Assembly: GCA_937887565.1 (NCBI GenBank) | Contig: CALABS010000019.1 | Location: 1-64,000, forward strand | DNA length: 64,000 bases | Direction: 5' to 3' | DNA from: an uncultured Rhodospirillaceae bacterium | GTDB taxonomy: Bacteria; Pseudomonadota; Alphaproteobacteria; Rhodospirillales; Magnetospirillaceae | Shown here: positions 8,918 to 17,042 of the stretch, in pieces | How positions within the stretch are numbered: position 1 is the first letter of the stretch | Layout of the letters: each line of letters begins with the position of its first letter | The notes under the pieces: generated by a model | Told to the model about the DNA's origin: nothing | The model's input: the letters and a program-made list of their open reading frames with translations, nothing else | The model's database searches: none | Translations under genes and position numbers: made by a program

Positions 8918-10468
8918 TCAATCCTTCCTGGCCCGCTTGGCCTTGAGCTTCTTGTTCACTTCCTGCGCAGCCCTTGTCGCCAAGTCACCGCCACAGACCT
9001 TGTGCACAACGTCCATGACCAGCCTCAAAATTTTTCGCTCGTCGCGGTTCAGGGAGCTCTCGTCGATTAGCGACCGGGGACCCTCCATTAGCTTCGTGCG
9101 GCGGGCGGCGCCTTCCTCCTTCTTGCGGCGCAGGGACTCGGCCTCTTCCGCCGTCCGCTCGGTCGTCATGGCCTTGTCGATCCGCTCCTCCTGCTCGCGA
9201 AGCTTGTCGATGGCTTGGGCGCGGAGGGCGTCAGTGGCAAACCCTTGGGCGGCCTCCCTGTCCACGGCTTCGAACACCATGTCGGCGTCCCGCTCCACCA
9301 GATCGACTCCGCGCCGGCGCTCGTCCACGTTCTGGTAAACGCGCCTCACAAGCAGGCGTGCCCAGTCGATAAGCGTCCTCTCCGCCTCGCGCCACGCCTC
9401 GTTGTCCTCGAAGAAGTCGCGGCGCGAGTTCGGAATAATGTCGGTGTCCAGGATGTGGACTTCCCCTGAATAGTACCCATTCATCCGGAAGTAGGATTTC
9501 TGCACCTTCTCGAAGACGCGTGAGAACGTCCTGTGATCGCCGATTAGGATGTTGTTCGACCGGAGCCGGATGCCGCGCACGTCTTCGGACGTGATCACAC
9601 CCTTGAGGTCGCGCGCCGTGGACAGCCAAGCGATCCACCGTGGGGGATCGGACGGGTCGAGGCAGGTTTCGATGCCCACGATGTCGACCCGGTTGCCGAT
9701 CTTGTTTCCGGCCTCATGGTAGGTCTTGTATGGCTTCTTGACAGCCTCTTCCCGGCCGTTGGCGAGCAGGGTGAGGTTGATGGTTCGTCGCGCGCCGTGC
9801 TCATCCAGGAAAGGATTGATCCTCGACCGGCCATAGACGAACGACTGCATGTTGAACTCTACGGGAGACACTTGGCGAAGGTAGGCGCGGACCTCCTCGA
9901 CGTCTAGGAAGAGGCATGCCTTGGGGTTTACGCCAACCAGCTTGACCTCGAAGAACGGCATGCCAGGCTTGCGATCGACAAGGCGGTGTGTGGTCATCCG
10001 GCCGAGCAGTGCGGCCGCAGTCTCGTTTTCGGCTGTCCGCGACGTGGCCGAGATGCTCCTCCGGATGCCCGCGGCATCGAACACCAGCTCCGTGGCCTGC
10101 GCCTCGTCCCTGTAAGCGGTAGAGAAAACCAGCTTCTCGCAGTAGGCCAAGCCGGCCAAGCGTCCGATGCCGCGGAACCCGGCGTCGTCGCCCACCCTCT
10201 TCTTCGAGGCCCCGATACTCAGCAGTGTCGTCCTTGCCTCGGCGGCGGGGATGCCGAGGCCGTTGTCCCGAATAGCCACCTCCTGTCTTTCGGTATCGAT
10301 GCTGACCACCACCTCCCCGAAGTTGGGCTTCAGGATCTCGACGCGTTCGGCCCGTCGGATGGCGTCGTAGGAGTTCTGCACGTACTCTCGAAGCGCGTCG
10401 AGCCCGTCCGGGTACATGCCAGTCGTGAGGACGTCCAAGATGCGGGAGCCGATAACGATGTCGTCCAT
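8918..10468 (-). CDS. GHKL (HSP90/MutL/MORC-like) ATPase, copy 2
   Basis: 516 aa; ATG 10468, 7 nt after the HerA stop. Bergerat-fold motifs are intact: REYVQNSYDAI (N-box, about residue 27), IRDNGLGIP (G1, about 69) and DDAGFRGIGRLAGLAYC (G2). The middle domain includes RLRSNNILIGDHRTFSRVF and PNSRRDFFEDNEAWREAER, matching the equivalent NGRRDNYEE region of copy 1. The C-terminal ~150 residues are highly charged and predicted coiled coil (REQEERIDKAMTTERTAEE), ending in a Lys/Arg-rich tail. This is a divergent paralogue of copy 1, consistent with a heterodimeric ATPase. Confidence 0.8.
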   Translation of the reverse strand: MDDIVIGSRILDVLTTGMYPDGLDALREYVQNSYDAIRRAERVEILKPNFGEVVVSIDTERQEVAIRDNGLGIPAAEARTTLLSIGASKKRVGDDAGFRGIGRLAGLAYCEKLVFSTAYRDEAQATELVFDAAGIRRSISATSRTAENETAAALLGRMTTHRLVDRKPGMPFFEVKLVGVNPKACLFLDVEEVRAYLRQVSPVEFNMQSFVYGRSRINPFLDEHGARRTINLTLLANGREEAVKKPYKTYHEAGNKIGNRVDIVGIETCLDPSDPPRWIAWLSTARDLKGVITSEDVRGIRLRSNNILIGDHRTFSRVFEKVQKSYFRMNGYYSGEVHILDTDIIPNSRRDFFEDNEAWREAERTLIDWARLLVRRVYQNVDERRRGVDLVERDADMVFEAVDREAAQGFATDALRAQAIDKLREQEERIDKAMTTERTAEEAESLRRKKEEGAARRTKLMEGPRSLIDESSLNRDERKILRLVMDVVHKVCGGDLATRAAQEVNKKLKAKRARKD

Positions 10469-10475
10469 AGCGTCC

Positions 10476-12137
10476 TCACTTCCCGCCCTTGGGCTGCGCG
10501 TAGGCCGGACGCGGGAAGTTCACCTTCACGGTGGCCGAGGTGAAGACGGGATGCTGGATCATCAGAGTGCCTTGCGGCAGCCGGGTAAGGGACGCTTGCT
10601 GGGTCTGGTTAAGCATCCGGTATTCCGACGCCTTTTTGATCTCCACAGCGGACGTTCGGCCGAACACATTGGTCGCGCAGTTGCCAATGACACGGTCATG
10701 TACGCCGGAACGGAACTGCTCCGCACCGAACAGGACGATGCCGAGCGAGCGACCGCGCTCGGTGATCTCCAGCAAGGTGTCGGTCAGGGAGCCGCCGCCC
10801 TGCTTGGGGGCGTACTTGTTCAACTCGTCGGCAAAGATGACGACGCGGCCAATGTCGTGCTGGTCATCCTGTTGTTCCTCGGAGCTACCCAGCTTGGCTG
10901 CGATGATCTGCTCTAGGATGTCACCAACGACCAGAGTCTGGAGGTAGTCGGGCAGCGGCTCGATGTCGATGACGACGACCTTGCCCGGCCCCAAGTGCTT
11001 CAGAACCTCGGCGGTCGGGCACTGGCGGCGCTCCTTCGGGCGGCTGCCCGCCACCTCGGTAAAAATGTCGTTCTTCGTGCGCGTCCTGAGCAGGCGGTAG
11101 AACTTCCGCCAGGACTGTACCGTGATGGCCCCGGGTTTCGGGCCGCTCCCCTTGGCTGCGGCCTTCGTCTTCTCCGACAGCAACTCCCGCAGGGTGTTCC
11201 AGTTGCCCACCTCCTTGTCCTCGGCAACCTCGGCCGCACAGTCCTCCATCGTCCGGGTGCCGTCGTCGATATCGGTCAGCAGGAGGGACAGCTTCTGCTT
11301 CCCGTAGGCAACCGGGTAGATGTAATGGTGGCAGGTGCCTGCCATGAGCTGCCGCTTGTGGACGTCGCGCGGTACCTTGGAGGCGTTGTACGCTAGGGAT
11401 TCGCTGTCGGCGTAAGGGTAGAAGTAGGAGACGTTTCCGAAAGGCTTGGGCTCCAGCCCGCACTTGCGCCAGTTCTCCTGGTCGGCCTCGGACAGGTCCT
11501 CGGGCTTGGCCGGCTCATCCAGGGAAAGGAGGTCAAACCCCTTGACGTTGAAGATGACCAGCGAGACATCGTTCGGGCGGCGCTGCTGTAGGGCGCTGCA
11601 TAGGAACATGGCGTAGCTGGTCTTGGTCGCTAAGCCAGAGATGCCAGCGATGTTGAGGTGGGCGCCTTCCGGCCCGATTAGGTAGTTGCCCTCGAAATCG
11701 ACGACGACCTCCTGGCCGTTCGACATCCGGAACCAGCCCGCTGGCACCGGGTGCCGCAGGCTGAGCAATCCCAGTGCCCTACGGATGCCGTCGGAGTCGG
11801 CCCATTCAACCGGGGCGCCGTTACGGATCGGCATCTCCAGGTCCTGGTCGTTGTACAGGATCTCGGCGTCGGCCACCGTGGTACCGATCCGCTCATTGCG
11901 CGGCTCCGCCGCCACGTCGCCGAAGTCGGACGACACCCAGTCAGAGAGGTATCCAGCGCTATCGGTAAGGTACCGGAGTTCGGTGATGATAGCGTAGGTA
12001 TGGCTTCCCTTGATGTGCCGGATCATGACGACGTCGAAGGGCTTAAGCACCATGTCCTTTTCGACCCAGAACTGAACGCTGTTCGTGGTCGAGGGGTTCT
12101 TCTCGGTCGCAACGACCCGGCCGATGATCTCGGGCAT
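10476..12137 (-). CDS. HerA-like ATPase/translocase
   Basis: 553 aa; ATG 12137, sharing one base with the upstream stop (TAATG). The N-terminal ~100 residues resemble the HAS-barrel of HerA (MPEIIGRVVATEKNPSTTN). The P-loop is atypical: GISGLATKTS at about 165-174, with Thr in place of the Gly before the Lys. Walker B is VVIFADELNKYAP. A downstream TERGRSLGIVLFGAEQ segment and arginine-finger-like region match the HerA/FtsK fold. HerA proteins form hexameric DNA pumps that pair with NurA nucleases; the NurA-like gene sits immediately upstream. Defence systems use HerA with a variety of nuclease effectors. Confidence 0.8.
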   Translation of the reverse strand: MPEIIGRVVATEKNPSTTNSVQFWVEKDMVLKPFDVVMIRHIKGSHTYAIITELRYLTDSAGYLSDWVSSDFGDVAAEPRNERIGTTVADAEILYNDQDLEMPIRNGAPVEWADSDGIRRALGLLSLRHPVPAGWFRMSNGQEVVVDFEGNYLIGPEGAHLNIAGISGLATKTSYAMFLCSALQQRRPNDVSLVIFNVKGFDLLSLDEPAKPEDLSEADQENWRKCGLEPKPFGNVSYFYPYADSESLAYNASKVPRDVHKRQLMAGTCHHYIYPVAYGKQKLSLLLTDIDDGTRTMEDCAAEVAEDKEVGNWNTLRELLSEKTKAAAKGSGPKPGAITVQSWRKFYRLLRTRTKNDIFTEVAGSRPKERRQCPTAEVLKHLGPGKVVVIDIEPLPDYLQTLVVGDILEQIIAAKLGSSEEQQDDQHDIGRVVIFADELNKYAPKQGGGSLTDTLLEITERGRSLGIVLFGAEQFRSGVHDRVIGNCATNVFGRTSAVEIKKASEYRMLNQTQQASLTRLPQGTLMIQHPVFTSATVKVNFPRPAYAQPKGGK

Positions 12138-13264
12138 TAAAGCAGTCCCTTGAAGTAGACGTCTGAGAGAAACCCCGATTTGAGGTAGCTTTCCGTCAGG
12201 TGGATCGGGTAGAGGTGGTTGGCCCAGCGATTATCGGAGCCATAGGGGGTGACATTGCGCTCGGATAGGATCAGGGCCGACAGGTGATCGACTCTGTCGC
12301 CGTTGAGTCCGTCGTCGGTTTCGCTTCCGTTGGCTAGCACCTCGACCTTGACAACCCCCGCCAGTGGGTTGCTCATCTTACGCCGTGGCCGGATTCGCAG
12401 ATACCAAACACCCAAAACCTTGGCGTACGCGTCATCCCCCGCCTTGAACACGGGTGTCCGCTGGCCGAACTCCAACTCCTGGAGGATCGCCCCAAGGTGT
12501 TTTCCGCCCTTCATTCCGGCGACGGGTTGGCTTGGCGTGAACGACTTGCTGATCCCGACCATGTTGCCAAGCTGGCCGATGGGGAACTTGTTCCGGTCGA
12601 GCACTTCCTTCCTGAACTGCAGGCTCCCGTCGATCACGAGCATGGCGTCGTCCCGCAGATCGCGGTTTGCCATCATGCTGGCGACGGCGCCCAGCTCAAG
12701 ATCATGCATCAGGTCCAGAATCCGCTTCGTTCCCTTGTTGATGTAATCCTCGCTGGCATTTCCACCTGACGATCCCACCTCGTAGTCGGCAATCTGGAAC
12801 TGCACCTTCATGCTCGTGGACAAGGCGTCCCGCATGGCTTGCTGGTCCGGTCCGTCGATGGTGTTCGGCAACACCAGGATATTCTCGTACCGGACGTACT
12901 GGCGCATGGGTGACAACGAACCGTCTTCGCATCGCTTGAGGACGGCCACCCCGACTTGGCCAGCAAGAACTGGAAAGTATCGACCGTCCGTAAGGATGAT
13001 GTCAGAGAATCGGAAGACTCGCCGTGAACCGTCCATGAAGTATGTGAGGATGCTTGGGGTCTTCTCATCGATCCCTGTTGTAGACACCGTGCGGATAGTC
13101 CTATTTTCAGGACTCTCAAACAGCTTCCCTCGAATGCGCTGATCGCTCTCACTATATTCCGAATACGGGTCTTCGTCGAGATTGCGCTTTTCGTGGACCA
13201 AGCACTTGAAGCCGGACCCATCGAAAACATCCCTCATCACATCGCTGACGGTTTTCAAAGGCAT
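12137..13264 (-). CDS. NurA-like nuclease domain protein, first gene of the cassette
   Basis: 375 aa from ATG 13264 (an upstream GTG at 13285 would add 7 residues; neither has a clear Shine-Dalgarno). The NurA fold is suggested by YFMDGSRRVFRFSD (motif-I-type Asp78), a second MLVIDGSLQFRK and a C-terminal NHLYPIHLTESYLKSG matching the YP-x-x-L...A/E helix that ends NurA domains. The partnership with the adjacent HerA, one-base overlap included, supports this. HerA-NurA resects or degrades DNA ends in archaea and in bacterial defence loci. Similarity is moderate, so the nuclease call needs a profile search. Confidence 0.6.
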   Translation of the reverse strand: MPLKTVSDVMRDVFDGSGFKCLVHEKRNLDEDPYSEYSESDQRIRGKLFESPENRTIRTVSTTGIDEKTPSILTYFMDGSRRVFRFSDIILTDGRYFPVLAGQVGVAVLKRCEDGSLSPMRQYVRYENILVLPNTIDGPDQQAMRDALSTSMKVQFQIADYEVGSSGGNASEDYINKGTKRILDLMHDLELGAVASMMANRDLRDDAMLVIDGSLQFRKEVLDRNKFPIGQLGNMVGISKSFTPSQPVAGMKGGKHLGAILQELEFGQRTPVFKAGDDAYAKVLGVWYLRIRPRRKMSNPLAGVVKVEVLANGSETDDGLNGDRVDHLSALILSERNVTPYGSDNRWANHLYPIHLTESYLKSGFLSDVYFKGLL

Positions 13265-13317
13265 AGGATATCGGCCACAAGCCACGGCTGTGCAAATAGA
13301 GAAAACTGTACGCGAAA

Positions 13318-13345
13318 TTTAGACGCTATCCCGCCAGAATATCAA
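13318..13345 (-). promoter_or_regulatory. Candidate promoter of the NurA-HerA-GHKL cassette
   Basis: Read on the minus strand, TTGATA (13,345-13,340) and TCTAAA (13,323-13,318) are separated by 16 nt and lie about 54 nt before the NurA ATG. The whole 13,265-13,503 stretch holds no gene, is less GC-rich than the flanks, and is cut off on the far side by an insertion sequence. The match is only fair. Confidence 0.3.
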
Positions 13346-13519
13346 GCTTTGCGTGAAGTGGCATGGAAATTTTCGGATAAGATCTGTTGTGGCCATCGCT
13401 TACTGTCGTGAGGGTCGTGGAAAATCCTATCCATCTAACTTTTCCAGCATAACGAGTCGAAAAGCAACCAGCGCTGGCCCATGGCTACCCATATCCTCTC
13501 TTAGCTCGACTTTGCTCAA

Positions 13520-14866
13520 TTACGCCGGAAAGCAAGCGGCCTGAATGAGGCGGTTGAGCCCAGCGGCGAGGAGTTTCGCGCTCTCCCCGCCCAGCGTTGA
13601 CGACGAGAAAGTCGTCTCGCTCCAGAGCCGGAAGCGGATCGCGGCCAGGGCGTCACTGAAGGTCGGTTCGGCCTTGGCATACCATCCCGCGGCGCGTGGT
13701 CTGATGGCCACCTCCGCCGCGATTTCATTGGCCCACAGCGTGACCAGGGAGAACAGCCCGAGCAGTGCCGGGGTGGTGCGGGCGATCGCCGGGTCCGACC
13801 ATTGCCGTTGGGTCTCGACGCCCAGGTGACGGCGGACCTCGGCGAAGGTCACCTCCACGGCCCAACGTCGAACGAACCAGCGCAGCACCATGAGCGGATC
13901 GGCCTGCAGGTCGGTGCACAGCAAGCCTTGCGGCTCGAATGCGCCGTGCGGATCGCGCACCAGAACCCAGCGGATCGGAACCTGCTTGCCGGGGTGGTGC
14001 CACAGGGCCGTGCCGGAAGCGATGTCCAGTTGGCGCTCCTCACCGCCATACCAGCCGGTGACCCGGACGCGCTGCCAGGCGGTGGTGGGGTCGTTCAAGC
14101 GTTGCGTCAGCGAAGGCAATCGGGCTCCCGACACCCGGGGCCGTCCTATCGTGCTTGGCGACCGCGGTGGGGCCGGTTCGAACAGGCGGGCATCCAGACG
14201 CAAGCGCGTGACGACGGTAAGATGAGCTCGCAGGTCGCGCAGCAGTTCGATGGCCGCGTAGCTGCTGTCGGCGACCGCGATTACGGGACGGTCGGGCAAC
14301 CAGCGCCGGACCTGGAGCAGGAGTTGGCGGGCCCAGTCGGTCAGCTTCTTGTGGCGACGTCCGGTCTCCCGGGCGAACCGTTCCGAGGGCGCCAGGGCGC
14401 TCAGAAACGGCAGCGCCCAGACCCGTCCAGCCCACGGAATAGGGACCAGCAGCATGACCACCATCCAGCGCAGACCGCTGGCCTTGACGAAATGGCCGTG
14501 GCTGGAACGCACCGGGTCGCGGTAGATGCCGCGGGCCTTGATCTTCGCCCCCCAGCGGCGCTCGATCGTCTCGTCGATGCCGATGACCACGGGCCCCTGC
14601 GGCACGAAGCTGGCGACCAGGAGCGTGAGCAGGCGCTGCGCGACGGCACGGCTCGACCAGCGGTTCCGATTGAGCACGCGATGGAATTTGGCGAAGCCGC
14701 CGTCCTCGCGTCGCCCCATGATGCTCAACGCGGCGGTCACGGTGCGCCGCCCCGGGGTGAGGAGCGCTCCCGCGACCAGCACCAGGGCATGCCGCCATGT
14801 CGGCCGAGTGAACAGCGCCGCGAACGGCGCCATCCAGCGTTCGAGGCTGTATGGAACGGCTGGCAT
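13520..14866 (-). CDS. DDE transposase (DDE_5 type, IS701/IS4-like)
   Basis: 448 aa; ATG 14866. The catalytic core shows GPVVIGIDETIERRWG (first Asp, about residue 97), VIAVADSSYAAIELLRDL (second Asp, about residue 197) and WAVEVTFAEVRRHLGVETQRQW (the Glu of the YREK-like block, about 345). The length and spacing fit DDE_5 superfamily transposases (IS701-like). The reading frame is intact, so the element may be active. The gene fills most of the IS and ends at its left inverted repeat. The exact IS family is not certain from sequence alone. Confidence 0.8.
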   Translation of the reverse strand: MPAVPYSLERWMAPFAALFTRPTWRHALVLVAGALLTPGRRTVTAALSIMGRREDGGFAKFHRVLNRNRWSSRAVAQRLLTLLVASFVPQGPVVIGIDETIERRWGAKIKARGIYRDPVRSSHGHFVKASGLRWMVVMLLVPIPWAGRVWALPFLSALAPSERFARETGRRHKKLTDWARQLLLQVRRWLPDRPVIAVADSSYAAIELLRDLRAHLTVVTRLRLDARLFEPAPPRSPSTIGRPRVSGARLPSLTQRLNDPTTAWQRVRVTGWYGGEERQLDIASGTALWHHPGKQVPIRWVLVRDPHGAFEPQGLLCTDLQADPLMVLRWFVRRWAVEVTFAEVRRHLGVETQRQWSDPAIARTTPALLGLFSLVTLWANEIAAEVAIRPRAAGWYAKAEPTFSDALAAIRFRLWSETTFSSSTLGGESAKLLAAGLNRLIQAACFPA

Positions 14867-14925
14867 GACCGCGGCTCCCGCTGGTTGCTACCATCGGGCA
14901 ACCCGGTCGGAACGGGAGGGTCACG

Positions 14926-15207
14926 ATGAACGCCGATGCCATGCTGAAGCGCATCGAGGGATTCAACCAAGCACGTGGCGGCGGCGTGATCGTGCGCAAG
15001 GCCGCCCGCGGCTACACGCTCCTCAGCGAGCGCACCGGCGCCCCCATCACGCGGTTGCGGCCGACCGGCAACGGCGACACGGTCCAGGTGCTCTGGTGGA
15101 ACGGCGAGCGTTGGGGAGCCTCAGGCCCGCTGGGGATTGCCACCATGGCGCTCGACCGCGCCCTCGACTACGTCGCCAACCAGCCGAACTTCTGGATACA
15201 CATCTGA
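14926..15207 (+). CDS. 93-aa passenger protein inside the DDE insertion sequence
   Basis: Start ATG 14926 with GGGAGGG 8 nt upstream. The small basic N-terminal half (MLKRIEGFNQARGGGVIVRK) is followed by a Trp-rich stretch (VQVLWWNGERWG) and a C-terminal helix ending WIHI. No known domain is recognised. It is divergent from the transposase and lies wholly between the inverted repeats, so it moves with the IS. It might be a regulator or accessory of transposition; that is inference. Codon use is like the neighbouring genes and the frame is clean. Confidence 0.65.
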   Translation: MNADAMLKRIEGFNQARGGGVIVRKAARGYTLLSERTGAPITRLRPTGNGDTVQVLWWNGERWGASGPLGIATMALDRALDYVANQPNFWIHI

Positions 15208-15242
15208 TCCACCGACCCCAAAATTGGCCAAAGTCGAGCTTA

Positions 15243-16091
15243 GAGTGCGTAACAAAACCGGCGCGGGGTGGTTGGGAGTGGCATGGCAGCCCCTCTTGTC
15301 TCCGACGCCTTGTGGACGATCATCGAACCGCTGACCCCGCCGGAGCCGCCCAAGCCGAAAGGCGGCCGGCCGCGCTTAGACGACCACGCGGTGCTGACCG
15401 GCATCCTGTTCGTGCTGCGCACCGGCATTCCCTGGGAGTTGTTGCCCATGGAGATGGGCTGCGGCTCGGGCATGACCTGCTGGCGGCGGCTGCACGAGTG
15501 GCATCAGGCTGGCGTGTGGGAGCGGCTACACCGCGTGCTGCTCGACCGGCTCGGCTACGCCAACGCCATCAACTGGGACCGGGCCGCGGTGGACAGCGCC
15601 AGCATCCCGGCAAAAAGGGAGGCCAGGAGACCGGGCCGAACCCGACCGATTGTGGTCGGCCGGGCACCAAACGTCACGTCATCACTGATCGCAATGGCAT
15701 TCCGCTCGCCATCCGCCTGACCGGGGCGAACCGCAACGACTCCATGATGGTGGAGACGATGCTCGACGCAGTGCCACCGCTCAAGGGGCCACGCGGGCGA
15801 CCACGCCGAAGGCCGGACAAGCTGCACGCCGACAAGGCGTATGATCACCAACGCTGCCGGCGCGAATGCCGTGACCGCAACGTCATCCCCCGCATCGCCC
15901 GGCGCGGTGTCGAGGATAGCAGGCACCTGGGACGTCACCGCTGGGTCGTTGAGCGAACGCTCGCCTGGATCAGCCGCTTCCGCCGCCTTACCATCCGCTA
16001 CGAACGCCGCGCCGATATTCACCAAGCCTTCTCAACCTTGGCCTGCGCGCTGATCGCCTTCAAAAAGATCCAACGTTTCTGTTAGGCGCTC
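15243..16091 (+). mobile_element. IS5-family (IS427/IS1031-like) insertion sequence
   Basis: 849 bp. Ends are GAGTGCGTAACAAAACCG (left) and, read inward from the right, GAGCGCCTAACAGAAACG, matching at 14 of 18 positions. The direct repeat TTA flanks both ends (15,240-15,242 and 16,092-16,094), fitting the TNA target preference of this subgroup. It is inserted exactly at the TTA that borders the preceding IS. Confidence 0.8.
15283..16085 (+). CDS. IS5-family transposase made by -1 frameshifting (two overlapping frames)
   Basis: The first frame (15,283-15,720) encodes the N-terminal part, with PKGGRPRLDDHAVLTGILFV and WDRAAVDSASIPAK (first catalytic Asp). At the five-A run near 15,611-15,615 the homology moves to the -1 frame and continues KKGGQETGPNPTDCGRPGTK, then HADKAYD (second Asp) and RWVVERTLAWISRFRRL (catalytic Glu) to the stop at 16,085. 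Such frameshifting on an A-run is known in IS427-group elements, so the gene is probably functional, not broken. The full product would be about 267 aa. Confidence 0.75.
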
Positions 16092-16264
16092 TTATCCATA
16101 ATCGGGCGGAAATCAAAGGCCCGCTCCTGGCGCACAGCAGAAGCCGGTATGTTTTACGTGCTGGAACGGTGTGTTGACGGAGAGCAAACGACCTGCGAGA
16201 GCCGATGACTCGAGAAGCAGCGCTTGCGCGTTCCCCTGGTTGTAACGGGCTTTTCCTCATTCCG

Positions 16265-16960
16265 TCAGGCCGGCTTGTCCGGTAGACGCTGTTCACGATG
16301 CCGTCCGGCTGAAACCTGCGCGTCCCATCCCGATAGCGTCACGCGGGCAACGGCCTCCAAATCGGCCCGGCTCGCGCCATCGCGCGCCTGAAGCGACATG
16401 CCGCCCTGCACCGCCAGCACGAAGCGGGCCAGCCCATGGACATCGGCCGAGGCGGCAAGCTCGCCGTCCGCCACCGCCCTGCCGAGACGTTCCTCCACGC
16501 GCTTAAGCGCAAGGGCGCGGCTTGACCGTACGCGGTCGCCAAGCTCCGCATGGCCTTCGCTGCCGACAGCCGAGAGCGTCACCATGCAGCCGAGCGGGTC
16601 GTCGGCCCCGCAAGACCCGGTCAGAGCCGCGGCCGAATCCATCAGGAGGGCCTCGACCGCTTCGCGGGCGGTTCCGGCCGCGGCGAAATTGGCCCAGACG
16701 AGCGCCTCGTACCGGCGGCCGTACCAGTCGAGGGCCTCGGCGTAGAGGGTCTCCTTCGAGCCGAACGCCGCGTAGAGGCTGGGCGAGCCGATGCCCATCG
16801 CCTCTGTCAGGTCGGCGATCGACGTCGCCGCGTAGCCCTTGCGCCAGAACAGGCGGGTCGCCTGCGCCAGGGCGGCCTCGCGGTCGAAGGCGCGTGGCCG
16901 GCCACGGGCGGGGGCCAGCGCCGCGTTGGGTGGGAAAGGGGGGCGGTCCTGTTTCTGCAT
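16265..16960 (-). CDS. TetR/AcrR-family repressor
   Basis: About 231 aa from ATG 16960 (in-frame ATG at 16972 and upstream are alternatives). The N-terminal HTH is typical: ALAQATRLFWRKGYAATSIADLTEAMGIGSPSLYAAFGSKETLYAEAL (about residues 32-78). The C-terminal ligand domain contains a paired Cys motif (GSCGADDPLGCM), found in several redox or electrophile-responsive TetR proteins. It is divergent from the SDR gene, which it probably represses; two related operator-like sites lie between them. Confidence 0.85.
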   Translation of the reverse strand: MQKQDRPPFPPNAALAPARGRPRAFDREAALAQATRLFWRKGYAATSIADLTEAMGIGSPSLYAAFGSKETLYAEALDWYGRRYEALVWANFAAAGTAREAVEALLMDSAAALTGSCGADDPLGCMVTLSAVGSEGHAELGDRVRSSRALALKRVEERLGRAVADGELAASADVHGLARFVLAVQGGMSLQARDGASRADLEAVARVTLSGWDAQVSAGRHREQRLPDKPA

Positions 16961-16971
16961 CGATCGATACA
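16956..16971. promoter_or_regulatory. TetR operator candidate 1
   Basis: TGCATCGATCGATACA is a near-perfect 16-bp palindrome (one mismatched pair) that overlaps the ATG of the TetR gene. The half-site TGTATCGATC recurs at 17,013. Confidence 0.5.
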
Positions 16972-17012
16972 TAAATCGCTTGACCACGCTTCGCAACGGG
17001 TTTACGCATTTC

Positions 17013-17030
17013 TGTATCGATCATTATATA
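17013..17030. promoter_or_regulatory. TetR operator candidate 2
   Basis: TGTATCGATCATTATATA, sharing TGTATCGATC with the reverse complement of site 1, lies 12 nt before the ATG of the SDR gene. A repressor bound here would block SDR expression. Confidence 0.4.
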
Positions 17031-17042
17031 AATGAGAAGACG

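Larger units (their letters stand above)
13504..15239. mobile_element. 1.74-kb DDE insertion sequence with a passenger gene
   Basis: Both ends carry the inverted repeat GCTCGACTTTG(C/G)(T/C)CAAT, 15 of 17 positions matching, at 13,504-13,520 and 15,223-15,239. TTA abuts each end (13,501-13,503 and 15,240-15,242), consistent with a short target duplication. Between the repeats are a minus-strand transposase and a divergent plus-strand 93-aa gene, 59 bp apart. The transposase stop codon lies at the inner edge of the left repeat, which is normal for a compact IS. The right end has been used as the target of the next element. Confidence 0.75.

Noticed and set aside
5781..13264. Assignment to the known Mza (MutL-Z1-DUF-AIPR) or SIR2-HerA systems
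   Set aside because: No Z1, AIPR, SIR2 or DUF4297-like gene is present; a radical-SAM enzyme and two GHKL genes do not fit those layouts.
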